From Streptomyces sp. NBC_01275 (GTDB taxonomy: Bacteria > Actinomycetota > Actinomycetes > Streptomycetales > Streptomycetaceae): a DNA stretch of 64,000 nt. The notes below the pieces were generated by a model. It was not told where the DNA came from and ran no database searches. It saw nothing but the letters and a program-made list of their open reading frames with translations. Positions 7,808-16,494 of the stretch are shown here, piece by piece (position 1 is the first letter of the stretch; each line of letters starts with the position of its first letter). Made by a program: the position numbers and the translations under genes. The DNA is taken from positions 7,502,001-7,566,000 of the forward strand of contig NZ_JAPEOZ010000001.1 in assembly GCF_026340655.1 (NCBI RefSeq), read 5' to 3'.

Positions 7808-8419
7808 TCAGTCGCCTTCCGGCCCGCCCGCGTCCACGACCGCCTTCTCGTTCTCCCGGGGCCAGTGCGTCAGGGCCATGTGCAGGGCGTCGACCGCCTT
7901 GTCCCACGACCGCTGCACGTCCCGGGGCGCGCCGAAGCCGCCGCCTGCCTCCAGGGCGCAGTACCCGTGGAACGTGCTGCGCAGCAGGCGCACCGCGTCG
8001 GTGAGGTCGGGCTCGTCGAGGCCGTAGGCGCGGAGCATGCCGTAGGTGACCTCGGCGGTGCGGCGCAGGGCGGGGGAGTCGGCGGCGAGGTCCCGGTCGA
8101 CACGGATCTGGGTGGCCGCGTACCGCCCCGGGTACTGGAGTGCGTACTGCCGATAGGCCCCCGCGAAGGCGACCAGCGCGTCCCGGCCGGCGAGTCCGGC
8201 GACGGCCGCCGCGATGCGGTCGATCATCTCGCCGCCGACCAGCAGCGCGAGCCGGGTGCGCAGGTCCTGGAGGTTTCTGACGTGCGAGTACAGACTCGCG
8301 TCCTTGACTCCGAAGCGACGGGCCAGGGCCGACAGCGTGACGCCGTCGAACCCCGCCTCGTCGGCCAGCTCGGCGGCGGCCTCCACGAGACGGTCGGTGC
8401 TGAGACCGGCTCGTGGCAT
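7808..8419 (-). CDS. TetR family transcriptional regulator
   Basis: 203 aa. The N-terminal TetR helix-turn-helix is clear at about residues 8-55 (LVEAAAELADEAGFDGVTLSALARRFGVKDASLYSHV). The C-terminal ligand domain looks like the WHG/TetR_C_33 type (ALQYPGRYAATQIR, STFHGYCALEAGGGFG). It ends seven bases from the stop of the convergent PEPM-like gene. A complete insertion sequence lies 74 bp upstream of its start, so its native promoter region may have been displaced. Confidence 0.88.
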   Translation of the reverse strand: MPRAGLSTDRLVEAAAELADEAGFDGVTLSALARRFGVKDASLYSHVRNLQDLRTRLALLVGGEMIDRIAAAVAGLAGRDALVAFAGAYRQYALQYPGRYAATQIRVDRDLAADSPALRRTAEVTYGMLRAYGLDEPDLTDAVRLLRSTFHGYCALEAGGGFGAPRDVQRSWDKAVDALHMALTHWPRENEKAVVDAGGPEGD

Positions 8420-8493
8420 GGGGACCGCCTTCTGTGGGCTCGGACCTTCGCAGCTGCAGGATGCAGGATGCCGGATGCAGATCAGGAAGAATC

Positions 8494-9477
8494 CTAGACG
8501 AGTCATTCCGATGTGATCAGTGGTCATAGGCGATCAAGGATCGGATGACGGGCTGGCGGGTCTTGTGGTTGTGCCAGATCGCGGCGGCCATCGCGAGGAT
8601 GCGTTGGGCGACGCGGACGGCGACACCTTCGAAGGTCCGGCCACCGTGCTGTTCCAGGTCGAGCTGGCCCTTGAGGGTGTCGTTGACCGACTCGATCAGT
8701 TGCCGCACCGACTTCAGGAGGCTCTCGCCCTTGCGCTTCTTCTCGCGCTTGAACGACGGCCGCAGCAACTCCGCGCCCCGGAAGGCCAGATCGGCCTCGA
8801 ACTCCTTGGAGACGAAGCCCTTGTCCGCGATCACCAGCAGGCCCGGCTGGTCTGCGGCCAGGTGCGGTTCGCGGTCCAGCATCGCGGACAGCACCTCCCG
8901 CTCGTCCGTCTTCGGGTTCGCCAGCGCCCACAGGACGGGCATCCCGGTCGGGGTGCAGACCAGGAGCAGGCGCAGGCCCCAGAAGAACCGGGAGTGCGAG
9001 GCGCAGTACCCGTATCCGGCCCAGCCGGCCATGTCCGACCGCTTCACCGTCGGACGCGAGCGGCCGCACTCCACCGGCGTGGAGTCGACGATCCAGTGGT
9101 TGTCGAACCAGAAGTCCGTATCGACGGCCAGTAACCGTATTGCCTTCTTGACCAGCGGCAACGCCGCCCGCAGCAGCTTGTTCCAGCCCAGCTGCCTGGG
9201 CACGTACGGGAACATCGCTCCCAGCCGGGAGTCCACGAACCGCAGCCAGCGCGACTCCGAGGCGAAGCCCAGCAGAGCCTGCGCGACGGCAAGGGTGACC
9301 AGCTCGGAATCCGTCAGCTGCGGCGGTCGGCCAAGCCATCGGGTGCCCCCGATCTCGTCGTCGATCTTCACGTACAGTGCGGTCAGCAGGGCGTCTAGGT
9401 TGTTCGTCACACGACGATCTTGGACGCCCTGTCCGCGTTCCCGGACACACCGTCAGCATTCGAAATGACTCGTCTAG
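8494..9477 (-). mobile_element. Complete IS982-family insertion sequence
   Basis: The 984-bp element is bounded by inverted repeats that begin CTAGACGAGTCATT(C/T)CGA: the left end reads 8494-8510, the right end is its complement at 9461-9477. It holds one intact transposase gene. The flanks (GAAGAATC on the left, GGCGCCCG on the right) share no direct duplication, so either none was made or the locus rearranged after insertion. A nearly identical 222-bp piece of the same element lies inverted at 11499-11720. Confidence 0.85.
8517..9410 (-). CDS. IS982-family transposase
   Basis: A 297-aa DDE transposase that starts at GTG 9410 and fills the element. It begins NNLDALLTALYVKIDDEI, as is typical for IS982. 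An RNase H-like core follows with IVDSTPVECGRSR (first Asp), VIADKGFVSKEFE (second Asp) and a downstream acidic residue in ESVNDTLKGQLDLE. No frameshift or internal stop is seen, so it may be functional. The C-terminal region (SVRQLIESVNDTLKG onward) is the part kept in the truncated copy further right. Confidence 0.9.
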   Translation of the reverse strand: MTNNLDALLTALYVKIDDEIGGTRWLGRPPQLTDSELVTLAVAQALLGFASESRWLRFVDSRLGAMFPYVPRQLGWNKLLRAALPLVKKAIRLLAVDTDFWFDNHWIVDSTPVECGRSRPTVKRSDMAGWAGYGYCASHSRFFWGLRLLLVCTPTGMPVLWALANPKTDEREVLSAMLDREPHLAADQPGLLVIADKGFVSKEFEADLAFRGAELLRPSFKREKKRKGESLLKSVRQLIESVNDTLKGQLDLEQHGGRTFEGVAVRVAQRILAMAAAIWHNHKTRQPVIRSLIAYDH

Positions 9478-9545
9478 GGCGCCCGCTGCGGGCAACGAAA
9501 CGAATTCCGGCCGGAGCGGGCTGTCCCTTGTGCGGGGCGGCGGGT

Positions 9546-10412
9546 TCACCTGGCGAGTTCGGCCGGCTCGTCGAGCCGTGTCAGCTTCTGCGGGTTCCGC
9601 ACGATGTAGATCCGGGTGACCTGCCCGTTCTCCACCACGAGGCTCACCGCGGTCGGCTCGCCGTTCATCTCGATCCGGCCCGCGGGAGCGCCGTTGAGCC
9701 ACACGGGCGTCATCTCGAACGGGACCGCGACCTGGTTCGCGCGCGTGAGCAGCCTCGCCACCGGTTCGGCCCCGTGGATCGGCGCCAGCACGGCGGCCAC
9801 GACCCCTCCACCATCGGCGATCAGGACGACGTCCGGCGCCATGACCTCCAGCAGGTCCTGCAACTGCCCGGTGCGCAGGGCGAGAAGGAAGCGGTCGACG
9901 ACGGTCCGTTGCTCGGCCCGGCTCACCCGCATGCGCGGCTGCCGGGCGGACACGTGCTCGCGTGCCCGCCGCGCGACCTGCCGTACCGTCGCCGCGGACT
10001 TCCCGATGGCCTCGCCGATCTCGCCGTACGGCATCTCGAAGACCTCCCGCAGTACGAACACCGCCCGCTCTGTCGGCCCCAGCGTTTCGAGGACGGTCAG
10101 CATCGCGATCGAGACGCTCTCCGCGAGTTCGACGTCCTCGGCGACATCAGGGCTGGTCAGCAGGGGTTCCGGCAGCCACTCGCCCACGTACTCCTCACGG
10201 CTGCGGGACAACGTACGCAGCCGGTTGAGCGCCTGCCGTGTGACGGTGCGGACGAGGTACGCCCGCGGTTCACGCACCTGCGACCTGTCGACGTCGGCCC
10301 ACCGCAGCCAGGACTCCTGCAGTACGTCCTCCGCGTCGGCCGCCGAGCCGAGCATCTCGTAGGCGACCGTGAAGAGCAGGCTGCGGTGGGTGACGAAGGG
10401 GTCCTCGGTCAT
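9546..10412 (-). CDS. SigJ-like RNA polymerase sigma factor with SnoaL-type C-terminus
   Basis: A 288-aa ECF-type sigma factor of the SigJ/ECF41-like class. Region 2 is at about residues 8-70 (LLFTVAYEMLGSAADAEDVLQESWLRW), region 4 at about 110-160 (TERAVFVLREVFEMPYGEIGEAIGKSAATVRQVARRA). The C-terminal 120 residues resemble a SnoaL/NTF2-like domain (LLEVMAPDVVLIADGGG, IHGAEPVARLL) that in ECF41 proteins controls sigma activity in cis. Its ATG overlaps the TGA of the upstream carboxymuconolactone-decarboxylase gene (ATGA), which fits the usual ECF41 partnership with an AhpD-like/CMD protein. Confidence 0.9.
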   Translation of the reverse strand: MTEDPFVTHRSLLFTVAYEMLGSAADAEDVLQESWLRWADVDRSQVREPRAYLVRTVTRQALNRLRTLSRSREEYVGEWLPEPLLTSPDVAEDVELAESVSIAMLTVLETLGPTERAVFVLREVFEMPYGEIGEAIGKSAATVRQVARRAREHVSARQPRMRVSRAEQRTVVDRFLLALRTGQLQDLLEVMAPDVVLIADGGGVVAAVLAPIHGAEPVARLLTRANQVAVPFEMTPVWLNGAPAGRIEMNGEPTAVSLVVENGQVTRIYIVRNPQKLTRLDEPAELAR

Positions 10413-11014
10413 ATCGCCGACGACGACGCCATGCCGGAGTTCCCCGAACGCGCGGCCAGCGGAGTCCCGCACGCGTCGGAGAAGCCCTGCGAGGTGATTC
10501 CGTGGGCCGTGTTGTTCCTGGTCGACAGGTTGGCGAAGGCGATCGACGCGGTGAGCTCGACCATCGCAGCCGGGCCGAGCCGGTCGAGCAGGCCCGCGTA
10601 CAGCTCGTCGGTGACGGTCGGCGGCGTGTTCGTCATGGCCTCGGCGTACTCCAGCACGTCCCGCTCCAGCGGCGTGAACACCTCCGACTCCCGCCAGCGC
10701 GGCACCTGGCTCGCCTTGGCCAAGTCCAGGTCCTTGTGCAGCGCCAGGAAGTAGTTGATGTCGAGGCACCAACTGCAGCCGACCAGCGCGGCAACCGCCA
10801 TGTGTGCGAACGTCTTGAGCCCCTCGTCGGCCATGTCCCACTCGCTCACCTGGCGCCCGAGCTCCGTGGAGTCCTGGGCGACCTTGGGGTTGTGCGCCGT
10901 CACTTCGAAGGGCTCGGGCACGGCACCGAACTGTTTGATCATGTTCTCGGTGAGCTCGGCGGGGAGTTCTGCCTTCGGGATGCGCAGTGTCACGGTGTGC
11001 TCCTTCTTCTCCAT
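10409..11014 (-). CDS. Carboxymuconolactone decarboxylase / AhpD-like protein
   Basis: A 201-aa all-helical protein of the CMD family with the redox motif in GCSWCLDINYF (CXXC at about residues 79-82) and the family block AEAMTNTPPTV. Many such proteins act as thiol peroxidase partners. It lies directly upstream of, and is translationally coupled to, the SigJ-like sigma factor through an ATGA overlap, as in ECF41-type loci where the CMD gene is often the sigma target. The ATG at 11014 follows a weak AGAAGAAGG-like stretch further upstream. The last 20 residues are low-complexity Ser/Ala. Confidence 0.85.
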   Translation of the reverse strand: MEKKEHTVTLRIPKAELPAELTENMIKQFGAVPEPFEVTAHNPKVAQDSTELGRQVSEWDMADEGLKTFAHMAVAALVGCSWCLDINYFLALHKDLDLAKASQVPRWRESEVFTPLERDVLEYAEAMTNTPPTVTDELYAGLLDRLGPAAMVELTASIAFANLSTRNNTAHGITSQGFSDACGTPLAARSGNSGMASSSAI

Positions 11015-11077
11015 GTCCGTCGGCCTGTCGGCCTGTTGGACATGAAGACACCGCCGGGCTCGGGAACGTGACAACCA

Positions 11078-11498
11078 CTATGGCGCGAGGGGGCGTTCGG
11101 GTTTCCGGGCCAGGAAGGTGGTGACTGTCCTTCGCGCGCCTTCGTCGGGCTCCTGCACAAGTCGCGCCGTGATCACGAGTCCGGCCCGGCTCAGCAGTTC
11201 GGCGATCCGCTCGGCCGGGAGCAGGTGGGACTCGTAGGACACCGGATGGCCGCCGTACGCCTGGGTCGGACGTAGACGCAGATACTCGTCGTCTCCCACG
11301 TGCCCGGCCAGCATCAGGAGGCCGCCGGGAGCGAGGGCGCGGTGGAACTCGGCGTATAGGAAGGGGAGTTGTTCCGGTGGGTGTGGTGGGTGGAGTAGTA
11401 GGCGAGGATGCCGCCCAGTTCGTTGTCCAGTAGCGCGAGGGCGGTCATCGAGCCCACGGTGAAGCTCAGGTGGGGGTGGGCCTGGCCGGCCAGGCTGC
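11078..11498 (-). pseudogene. Broken SAM-dependent methyltransferase
   Basis: The remaining part reads as a class I methyltransferase. One frame gives FTVGSMTALALLDNELGGILAYYSTHH (motif II region). After a one-base frame change near 11360-11380 a second frame gives PEQLPFLYAEFHRALAPGG, then LMLAGHVGDDEYLRLRPTQAYGG and a C-terminal VTTFLARKPE. The gene therefore has a frameshift. It also lacks its N-terminal third, including the SAM-binding glycine loop, because homology stops exactly where the IS982 remnant begins at 11499. This points to loss of the 5' end by an IS-mediated event. Confidence 0.78.
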
Positions 11499-11720
11499 GA
11501 AGTCGGTGCGACAGCTGATCGAGTCGGTCAACGACACCCTCAAGGGCCAGCTCGACCTGGAACAGCACGGTGGCCGGACCTTCGAAGGTGTCGCCGTCCG
11601 CGTCGCCCAACGCATCCTCGCGATGGCCGCCGCGATCTGGCACAGCCACAAGACCCGCCAGCCCGTCATCCGATCCTTGATCGCCTATGACCACTGATCA
11701 CATCGGAATGACTCGTCTAG
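11499..11720 (+). mobile_element. 3' remnant of the IS982-family element
   Basis: 222 bp matching the transposase 3' end and terminal repeat of the full copy, in the opposite orientation. By eye only three substitutions separate them over the transposase part. The terminal inverted repeat ends at CTAG 11720. The left edge is ragged and abuts the methyltransferase pseudogene. About 760 bp of the element, including the transposase start, is missing. Confidence 0.9.
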
Positions 11721-11893
11721 ACGTCATACGGCCGTCGCCCCGGACAGGGTGGATCAGCTGATCGGCGCATACAGCACGCCCGGCTTGTCGGTCGTGCAGG
11801 CCGCCGAGGAGATCCTTGTACGACCGTCCCGTCCTTCTGACCTTGCGTCAGCTTGACGGACGTGAGGTGCTCGCCTGACCCCGGAGTCCACGG

Positions 11894-12448
11894 TCAAAGC
11901 GCCTTCCGCCGTTTCCGCTCCTTGCGGCGCACCCGTCGCGGTCGGTACGGCGGGTCCAGCTCGCCGATCGCCCGCACGTGCTCCGGGTTCCTCGCGTCCC
12001 GCCCGCCCGCGCACCGCCACACCGGCAGCCCGCCCTCGCCCCCGCTCTCGTCCCCGCCCTCCGCACCCCGGCTCGGATGCATGCCGAGCCGGTGTTCCGT
12101 GCATTCCGGCCAGACCTGCCACAGGCACTCCAGCACCGTGTCCTGTGCCGCCTCGGCGACGGCGGCGAGTGCGGCGGCGGGGGTGGCGTCGGAGCCCGGG
12201 GGCAGGTCGTTGCCGTGCCAACGGCCGTCCGACAGGGCGACGTACACGTGCTCGTCCTGCGACTCCTCGTCCTCCCAGGACGGCAGGGCCATCAGGCGCA
12301 GCGGGCCCTGCTCGGGCAGAAGGGTGGCCAGGTCGCGGTTGACGAGGGCCAGCGCCTCGTCCCACGCCGGGAACTCGCCCGGCTCGACCGGGCGGGGGTC
12401 GGGCATGCCGAAGGGGTCGTACATGGGCTGATCGTGCACCATGCGCAT
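11894..12448 (-). CDS. Conserved-looking hypothetical protein
   Basis: 184 aa, not recognised. The start ATG 12448 has GGAAGGG six bases upstream. The N-terminal 100 residues look globular (PAWDEALALVNRDLATLLPEQ, LRLMALPSWEDEE, HVYVALSDGRWHGNDLPP). A Gly/Glu-rich linker and a strongly basic tail (PRRVRRKERKRRKAL) follow. There is no signal peptide or membrane segment. It may be monocistronic, since the xylanase gene next to it starts its own transcript. The basic tail could bind nucleic acid or be disordered; nothing in the sequence decides this. Confidence 0.6.
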   Translation of the reverse strand: MRMVHDQPMYDPFGMPDPRPVEPGEFPAWDEALALVNRDLATLLPEQGPLRLMALPSWEDEESQDEHVYVALSDGRWHGNDLPPGSDATPAAALAAVAEAAQDTVLECLWQVWPECTEHRLGMHPSRGAEGGDESGGEGGLPVWRCAGGRDARNPEHVRAIGELDPPYRPRRVRRKERKRRKAL

Positions 12449-12482
12449 CCCGACCCTTCCACCGGCCGTACCGAATCCGACG

Positions 12483-13565
12483 TCAGGCGTTCGGGTTGAG
12501 CCCGTTCGACAGCCCGGTGTACGCGGGCTTCGCCGCGTAGCTCTCGTTGTACGGCAGGGCCGCGCCGTATCCGCTGAACGTGCCCGGAATCCAGGAGTAC
12601 CTGTCGGAGACGCCCCACAGGGTGACGCCGGCGCAGCGGGCCACGCCCAGGCAGTTCTCGCTCGCCGTCTTGTAGTCGGTGGACTGCTGGGAGAGTTCGG
12701 CGGAGGAGGCGGGCAGCGGGATGCGGATGTCCAGCTCGGTGATCGACACCTCCAGGCCGAGGTCGGAGAACCGCTTCAGGTTCGCCTTCATCGACGCCGG
12801 GACCTTGCCGACCTCGAAGTGCGACTGGAAGCCGATGCCGTTCAACGGCACGCCCTGGGAGAGGAGTTGCCGGGCCAGTGCGTACAGGGCGTCGCTCTTG
12901 GCGTTGTCCGCCTCGATGTTGTAGTCGTTGATGTACAGCTTCGCGGCCGGGTCGGCGGCGTGCGCCCAGCGCAGGGCGTTGGCGATGTAGCCGGTTCCGA
13001 GCTTGTCCTGCCACAGGGAACTCCGCATCGAGCCGTCCTCGTTGAACGCCTCGTTGACCACGTCCCAGGCGTACACCCTGCCCTTGTAGCGGCCCACTTC
13101 GGTGTCGATGTGACTCTTCAGGACGGTGTTGAGCTCGGTCGCCGAGAAGCCGCCGTTCTTCAGCCAGGACGGCAGCTGGGCGTACCAGGCCAGGGTGTGG
13201 CCCCGTACGCCCTGGCCGTGGGCGGTGGCGTGGGCCACGAGCCGGTCGGCGGCGGCCCAGTTGAAGGAGCCCCGGCTCGGTTCCACGGCGTCCCACTTCA
13301 TCGCGTTCTCCGCCGTCACCGAGTTGAACTCCCGGTCCAGGACGGAGGTGTACGAGGTGTCGGAGGTCAGCGGGGTGTCGCCGACCGCCGCGCCGATCTT
13401 CACGCCCCGTCCGTCGGCGTACCCGCGCAGGGTGGTGGCGGCCGAGGCCTCCGGTGTGAGATGCGGCAGCGCCACGGCCGCCGTCGCGACGAGCGCGCCC
13501 GCGACGGCGAGCGGGACGGGACGGAAGAGGCGTCGGCGGCGGTGGGTTCCCGGTGAGTGGGGCAC
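12483..13565 (-). CDS. Secreted GH10 endo-1,4-beta-xylanase
   Basis: A 360-aa secreted enzyme that hydrolyses internal beta-1,4 links in xylan. GTG 13565 is chosen for its GAGGAG site six bases upstream. The Arg-rich leader (RRRRLFRPVPLAVAGALVA) ends near EASAA. The GH10 barrel shows FNSVTAENAMKWDAVEP, RGHTLAWYAQLPSW, the acid/base glutamate in WDVVNEAFNED (E172) and the nucleophile in ITELDIR (E277). It ends with a TLWGVSDRYSW strand. No carbohydrate-binding module follows, so it is a single-domain xylanase. No clear LacI operator is seen upstream. Confidence 0.95.
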   Translation of the reverse strand: MPHSPGTHRRRRLFRPVPLAVAGALVATAAVALPHLTPEASAATTLRGYADGRGVKIGAAVGDTPLTSDTSYTSVLDREFNSVTAENAMKWDAVEPSRGSFNWAAADRLVAHATAHGQGVRGHTLAWYAQLPSWLKNGGFSATELNTVLKSHIDTEVGRYKGRVYAWDVVNEAFNEDGSMRSSLWQDKLGTGYIANALRWAHAADPAAKLYINDYNIEADNAKSDALYALARQLLSQGVPLNGIGFQSHFEVGKVPASMKANLKRFSDLGLEVSITELDIRIPLPASSAELSQQSTDYKTASENCLGVARCAGVTLWGVSDRYSWIPGTFSGYGAALPYNESYAAKPAYTGLSNGLNPNA

Positions 13566-13673
13566 GGCTGCTCCTCTGCGAAGGGGGAGGGGAGAGGGGG
13601 ATGCGGGTGCTTGCTCCTGTGTGTCGCCGCCGATGGGATTAAGGTTGCCGGGACTTGAGGGAACGGGGGCCTG

Positions 13674-14942
13674 GTGGCGTACAGGGAGCGGAGCGGCCGG
13701 AGACGGGAGACGAGGTCGGAGGCGAAGCAACCCCTGTGGCGGCAGCGGGACTTCGGGATCTTCTGGGCCGCGCAGACCCTCTCCTTCCTCGGTGACTCCT
13801 TCGCCCTGATCGCGCTGCCGCTGCTGGTTCTGCAGGCCACCGGCTCCCTTGCCCGGATGGGTCTGCTGACGGCGGTCGGCGGGGCGGCCTCGGTGGTGGC
13901 GGCCGTGTTCGCCGGGGCGGTGGTGGACCGGGTCGACCGGCGCAGACTCCTCATCGGCTGCGACCTCGTCCGCATGGCGTTGTACGGGCTGGTCCCGCTG
14001 GTGTGGCTGTTCGGGCCGCAGATCTGGCTGCTGTACGCCGTGCTGCCGGTGTGCGAGGCCGTCGGCATGCTGTTCGCGGTCGGCTATGTCACCGTCGTGC
14101 GCGGCCTGGTCGGCCCCGGGCAGCTCACCGAGGCCAACGGTCGGCTCAACGCGACGGCCGCGGCGGCCGGCGTCCTCGGCCCCCTGTGCGCCGGCCTGCT
14201 CGCCGCCGGAACCGGCCCGGCCGCCGCGGTCGGCGTGGACGCCGCCAGCTTCGGCGTGTCGGCGGCCTGCCTGTCCGTCGTACGGATCCGGAGGAGGCCG
14301 CCGGACGAGCGGACCGGGGAATCGACGGCGGACCGGGGCGGGTTGTGGCGCGACCTGCGCGCCGGGGTGGCGTTTCTGTATGCGCATCCCGTGCTGCGCG
14401 CGCTCACCGCGCTGCTGTTCGTCTTCAGCTTTCTCACCCTCGGCCTGACCGATCTGCTCATCTACCACGTCAAGCACGATCTCGGCCACGACGACGGCAC
14501 GGTCGGGACGGTGCTGGCGGTCGGGGCGCTCGGCACCGTGGTCGGCTCGCTGCTGGTGGCCCGGGTACGTCGACGGCTGGGCTTCGGTCCGACCTGGACC
14601 GCGGCCGTCGCGGTCAGCGGCGCGGCCGTCGCCGGACTGGGCTGGGCCCGCGACGTGCCCGTGGTGGCGGCCCTCGCCGCCGTCTTCCTGGCCTGCGTCG
14701 CCGTCGCGGGGACCTGCTCGATGTCCCTGCGGCAGGAGGTGACCCCGGAGGCGCTGCTGGGTCGGGTCACGTCCGCGTTCTGGACTCTTCAGTACGCGGC
14801 GGCCCCGGTGGGCGCGGCCGTCCTGACCTGGGCGGCCGAGGGGTACGGCACCGCGGCGGCGGCGCTGGCGGCAGGCGGCTGCTGCGTGCTGGTGGCGGGG
14901 GTCGCGCTGATGACACCGGTGCGGAGGGCGGGGCGGGGGTGA
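13674..14942 (+). CDS. MFS transporter (MFS_3/enterobactin-exporter-like)
   Basis: A 422-aa membrane protein with 12 predicted helices. The first is FWAAQTLSFLGDSFALIALPLLV. The MFS motif A-like loop GAVVDRVDRRRLL lies between helices 2 and 3, and a central cytoplasmic loop (IRRRPPDERTGES) divides the halves. The pattern resembles the MFS_3 group of exporters for siderophores or drugs. The GTG start at 13674 lacks a strong ribosome binding site. It is divergent from the xylanase gene. Substrate is unknown. Confidence 0.85.
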   Translation: MAYRERSGRRRETRSEAKQPLWRQRDFGIFWAAQTLSFLGDSFALIALPLLVLQATGSLARMGLLTAVGGAASVVAAVFAGAVVDRVDRRRLLIGCDLVRMALYGLVPLVWLFGPQIWLLYAVLPVCEAVGMLFAVGYVTVVRGLVGPGQLTEANGRLNATAAAAGVLGPLCAGLLAAGTGPAAAVGVDAASFGVSAACLSVVRIRRRPPDERTGESTADRGGLWRDLRAGVAFLYAHPVLRALTALLFVFSFLTLGLTDLLIYHVKHDLGHDDGTVGTVLAVGALGTVVGSLLVARVRRRLGFGPTWTAAVAVSGAAVAGLGWARDVPVVAALAAVFLACVAVAGTCSMSLRQEVTPEALLGRVTSAFWTLQYAAAPVGAAVLTWAAEGYGTAAAALAAGGCCVLVAGVALMTPVRRAGRG

Positions 14943-15007
14943 GAGTGCGCCGGGCGGGGCGGACGACGGACCGCCGCGCCCGGCCGGAGCGGCTTTCTTT
15001 GCTCTTT

Positions 15008-15035
15008 CTACGTCCATCGCGCTACGTCCATCGCG
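15008..15035. repeat. 14-bp exact tandem repeat
   Basis: CTACGTCCATCGCG occurs twice back to back (15008-15021 and 15022-15035) in the 112-bp gap between two convergent transporter genes. No function is evident. Confidence 0.7.
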
Positions 15036-15054
15036 GACGAGGCGACTCATCGCC

Positions 15055-16491
15055 TCATGGTGTTCGCCGCCCCGGCAACCCCGCCGCCGGTATCACCGCC
15101 AGCGCCAACAGCCCCGCAGCAACCAGGTAGGCGGTTCGGAAACCCGACGCAGTCAGGCCCGCCGAGCCCAGCACCACCGAGATGAGCGCGGTGCCCACCG
15201 ACGCGCACACCTGGGCGTTGATGCTCAGCGCGGTGCCGGCCGCGGCCATCCGTTCCCTCGGCAGATCGCGGCTCGCCGTGGTCATCGTCGGCATCAGCAC
15301 CATCCCGGAGCCGATGCCCATCACCACCGTCGAGCAGACCAGACGCCAGGCCGGCACGTCCTGCTGCGCGATCAGCAGCCCCGTCGACGCCATGCCGAGC
15401 GCGCCCACCGCGATCCCGGCCGGGATCAGCCGCCGCGGCGACACCTTGTCCACGCTCCGCGCGGCGAACTGCATGGTCATGCCGACGGCGAGTCCGACCG
15501 GCACGCCCAGCAGTCCGGTCGACGTCGCACTCCAGCCCCGCACCTGTTGCCAGTACACCGGCCCGAGGAGCATCGACCCGAAGTACCCGCATGTGAACAG
15601 CGCGAGGGCGCCGATGCCCACGGCGAACGTCCGGTCGGTCAACAGACCCAGGTCGAGCAGAGGTTGACGGATCGTCAGCGAACGCCATACGAAGCAGGCG
15701 ATCAGGGCCGCCCCGGCGAGCGTCGGCGTCAGCGCGCCCGGTTCTGCGAAGTCGCCCCGCTCACCGCCTCGGGCCAGTCCGAACAGCAGCAGCGCGAGGC
15801 CGGGCGAGAGCATCAGCAGACCCGGGACGTCCAACTTCGGCGCCGTTGCCGTCGTACGGGGTGCGTCTGGGCGCAGCAGTCTCGCGGCGAGCGTCAAGGC
15901 CACCGCTCCCACCGGCAGGTTGACGAGGAAGATCCAGTGCCAGGACACGGCGTCGAGCAGCCAGCCGCCGAGGACCGGGCCCGCCACCGGGCCGACCAGG
16001 ACGGGCAGTCCGAGCAGGGCCATCGAGCGGCCCAGCCGTTCGCGGTCCGCGGCGGCCATGCCCATCGCCATGCCCACCGGCATGAGCAGCCCGCCGCCGA
16101 GCCCCTGCACCGCGCGGAACGCGATCAGGCTGCCGATGTCCCAGGCGCATGCGGCGAGCAGCGAGCCGAGGGTGAACAGGACGAGCGCGGTGAGGTACGC
16201 GCGTTTCGCCCCGAAACGGGCCATCGCCCACGCGGCGGTGGGGATGACGGCGGCCAGCGCCAGCGTGTACGCGGTGGTCGTCCACTGGATCGTCTCCAGT
16301 GGGGCGTGGAACGCCTCGGAGAGGCTGCGCAGCGCGACGTTCACGATCGTCATGTCGAGCACCGACATCACCGAGCCGGTGATCACGACGGCGAGGATGC
16401 GGTGCAGCGCGGTCGAGTCGGTCCTGGGTGCGTCGGACGTCGTCCGGACGTCGCCGTCGGCCGCCGGGGCCGAGGCCATGTCCCCCTCCAT
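15055..16491 (-). CDS. MFS multidrug efflux transporter, DHA2/QacA-EmrB type
   Basis: 478 aa with about 14 membrane segments, as expected for the DHA2 family. Motifs seen are VMSVLDMTIVNVALRSL in helix 1 (DHA2 motif D1), RFGAKRAYLTALV (motif A) and LPVLVGPVAGPVLGGWL (antiporter motif C). It probably exports drugs or toxic metabolites by proton antiport. It lies three bases after the flavin reductase gene on the same strand. Both are transcribed away from a TetR gene across two palindromic operators, so all three are probably one regulatory unit induced by the pump substrate. Confidence 0.92.
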   Translation of the reverse strand: MEGDMASAPAADGDVRTTSDAPRTDSTALHRILAVVITGSVMSVLDMTIVNVALRSLSEAFHAPLETIQWTTTAYTLALAAVIPTAAWAMARFGAKRAYLTALVLFTLGSLLAACAWDIGSLIAFRAVQGLGGGLLMPVGMAMGMAAADRERLGRSMALLGLPVLVGPVAGPVLGGWLLDAVSWHWIFLVNLPVGAVALTLAARLLRPDAPRTTATAPKLDVPGLLMLSPGLALLLFGLARGGERGDFAEPGALTPTLAGAALIACFVWRSLTIRQPLLDLGLLTDRTFAVGIGALALFTCGYFGSMLLGPVYWQQVRGWSATSTGLLGVPVGLAVGMTMQFAARSVDKVSPRRLIPAGIAVGALGMASTGLLIAQQDVPAWRLVCSTVVMGIGSGMVLMPTMTTASRDLPRERMAAAGTALSINAQVCASVGTALISVVLGSAGLTASGFRTAYLVAAGLLALAVIPAAGLPGRRTP

Positions 16492-16494
16492 CCC

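Noticed and set aside
11721..11893. Short frame reading VDQLIGAYSTPGLSVVQAAE beside the IS remnant
   Set aside because: It looks somewhat protein-like and may be a gene scrap, but it is too short, with no start signal, to call.
13566..15050. Large N-terminal extension of the xylanase frame on the minus strand
   Set aside because: It is antisense to a good MFS transporter gene. The xylanase has a signal peptide and ribosome binding site at 13565.
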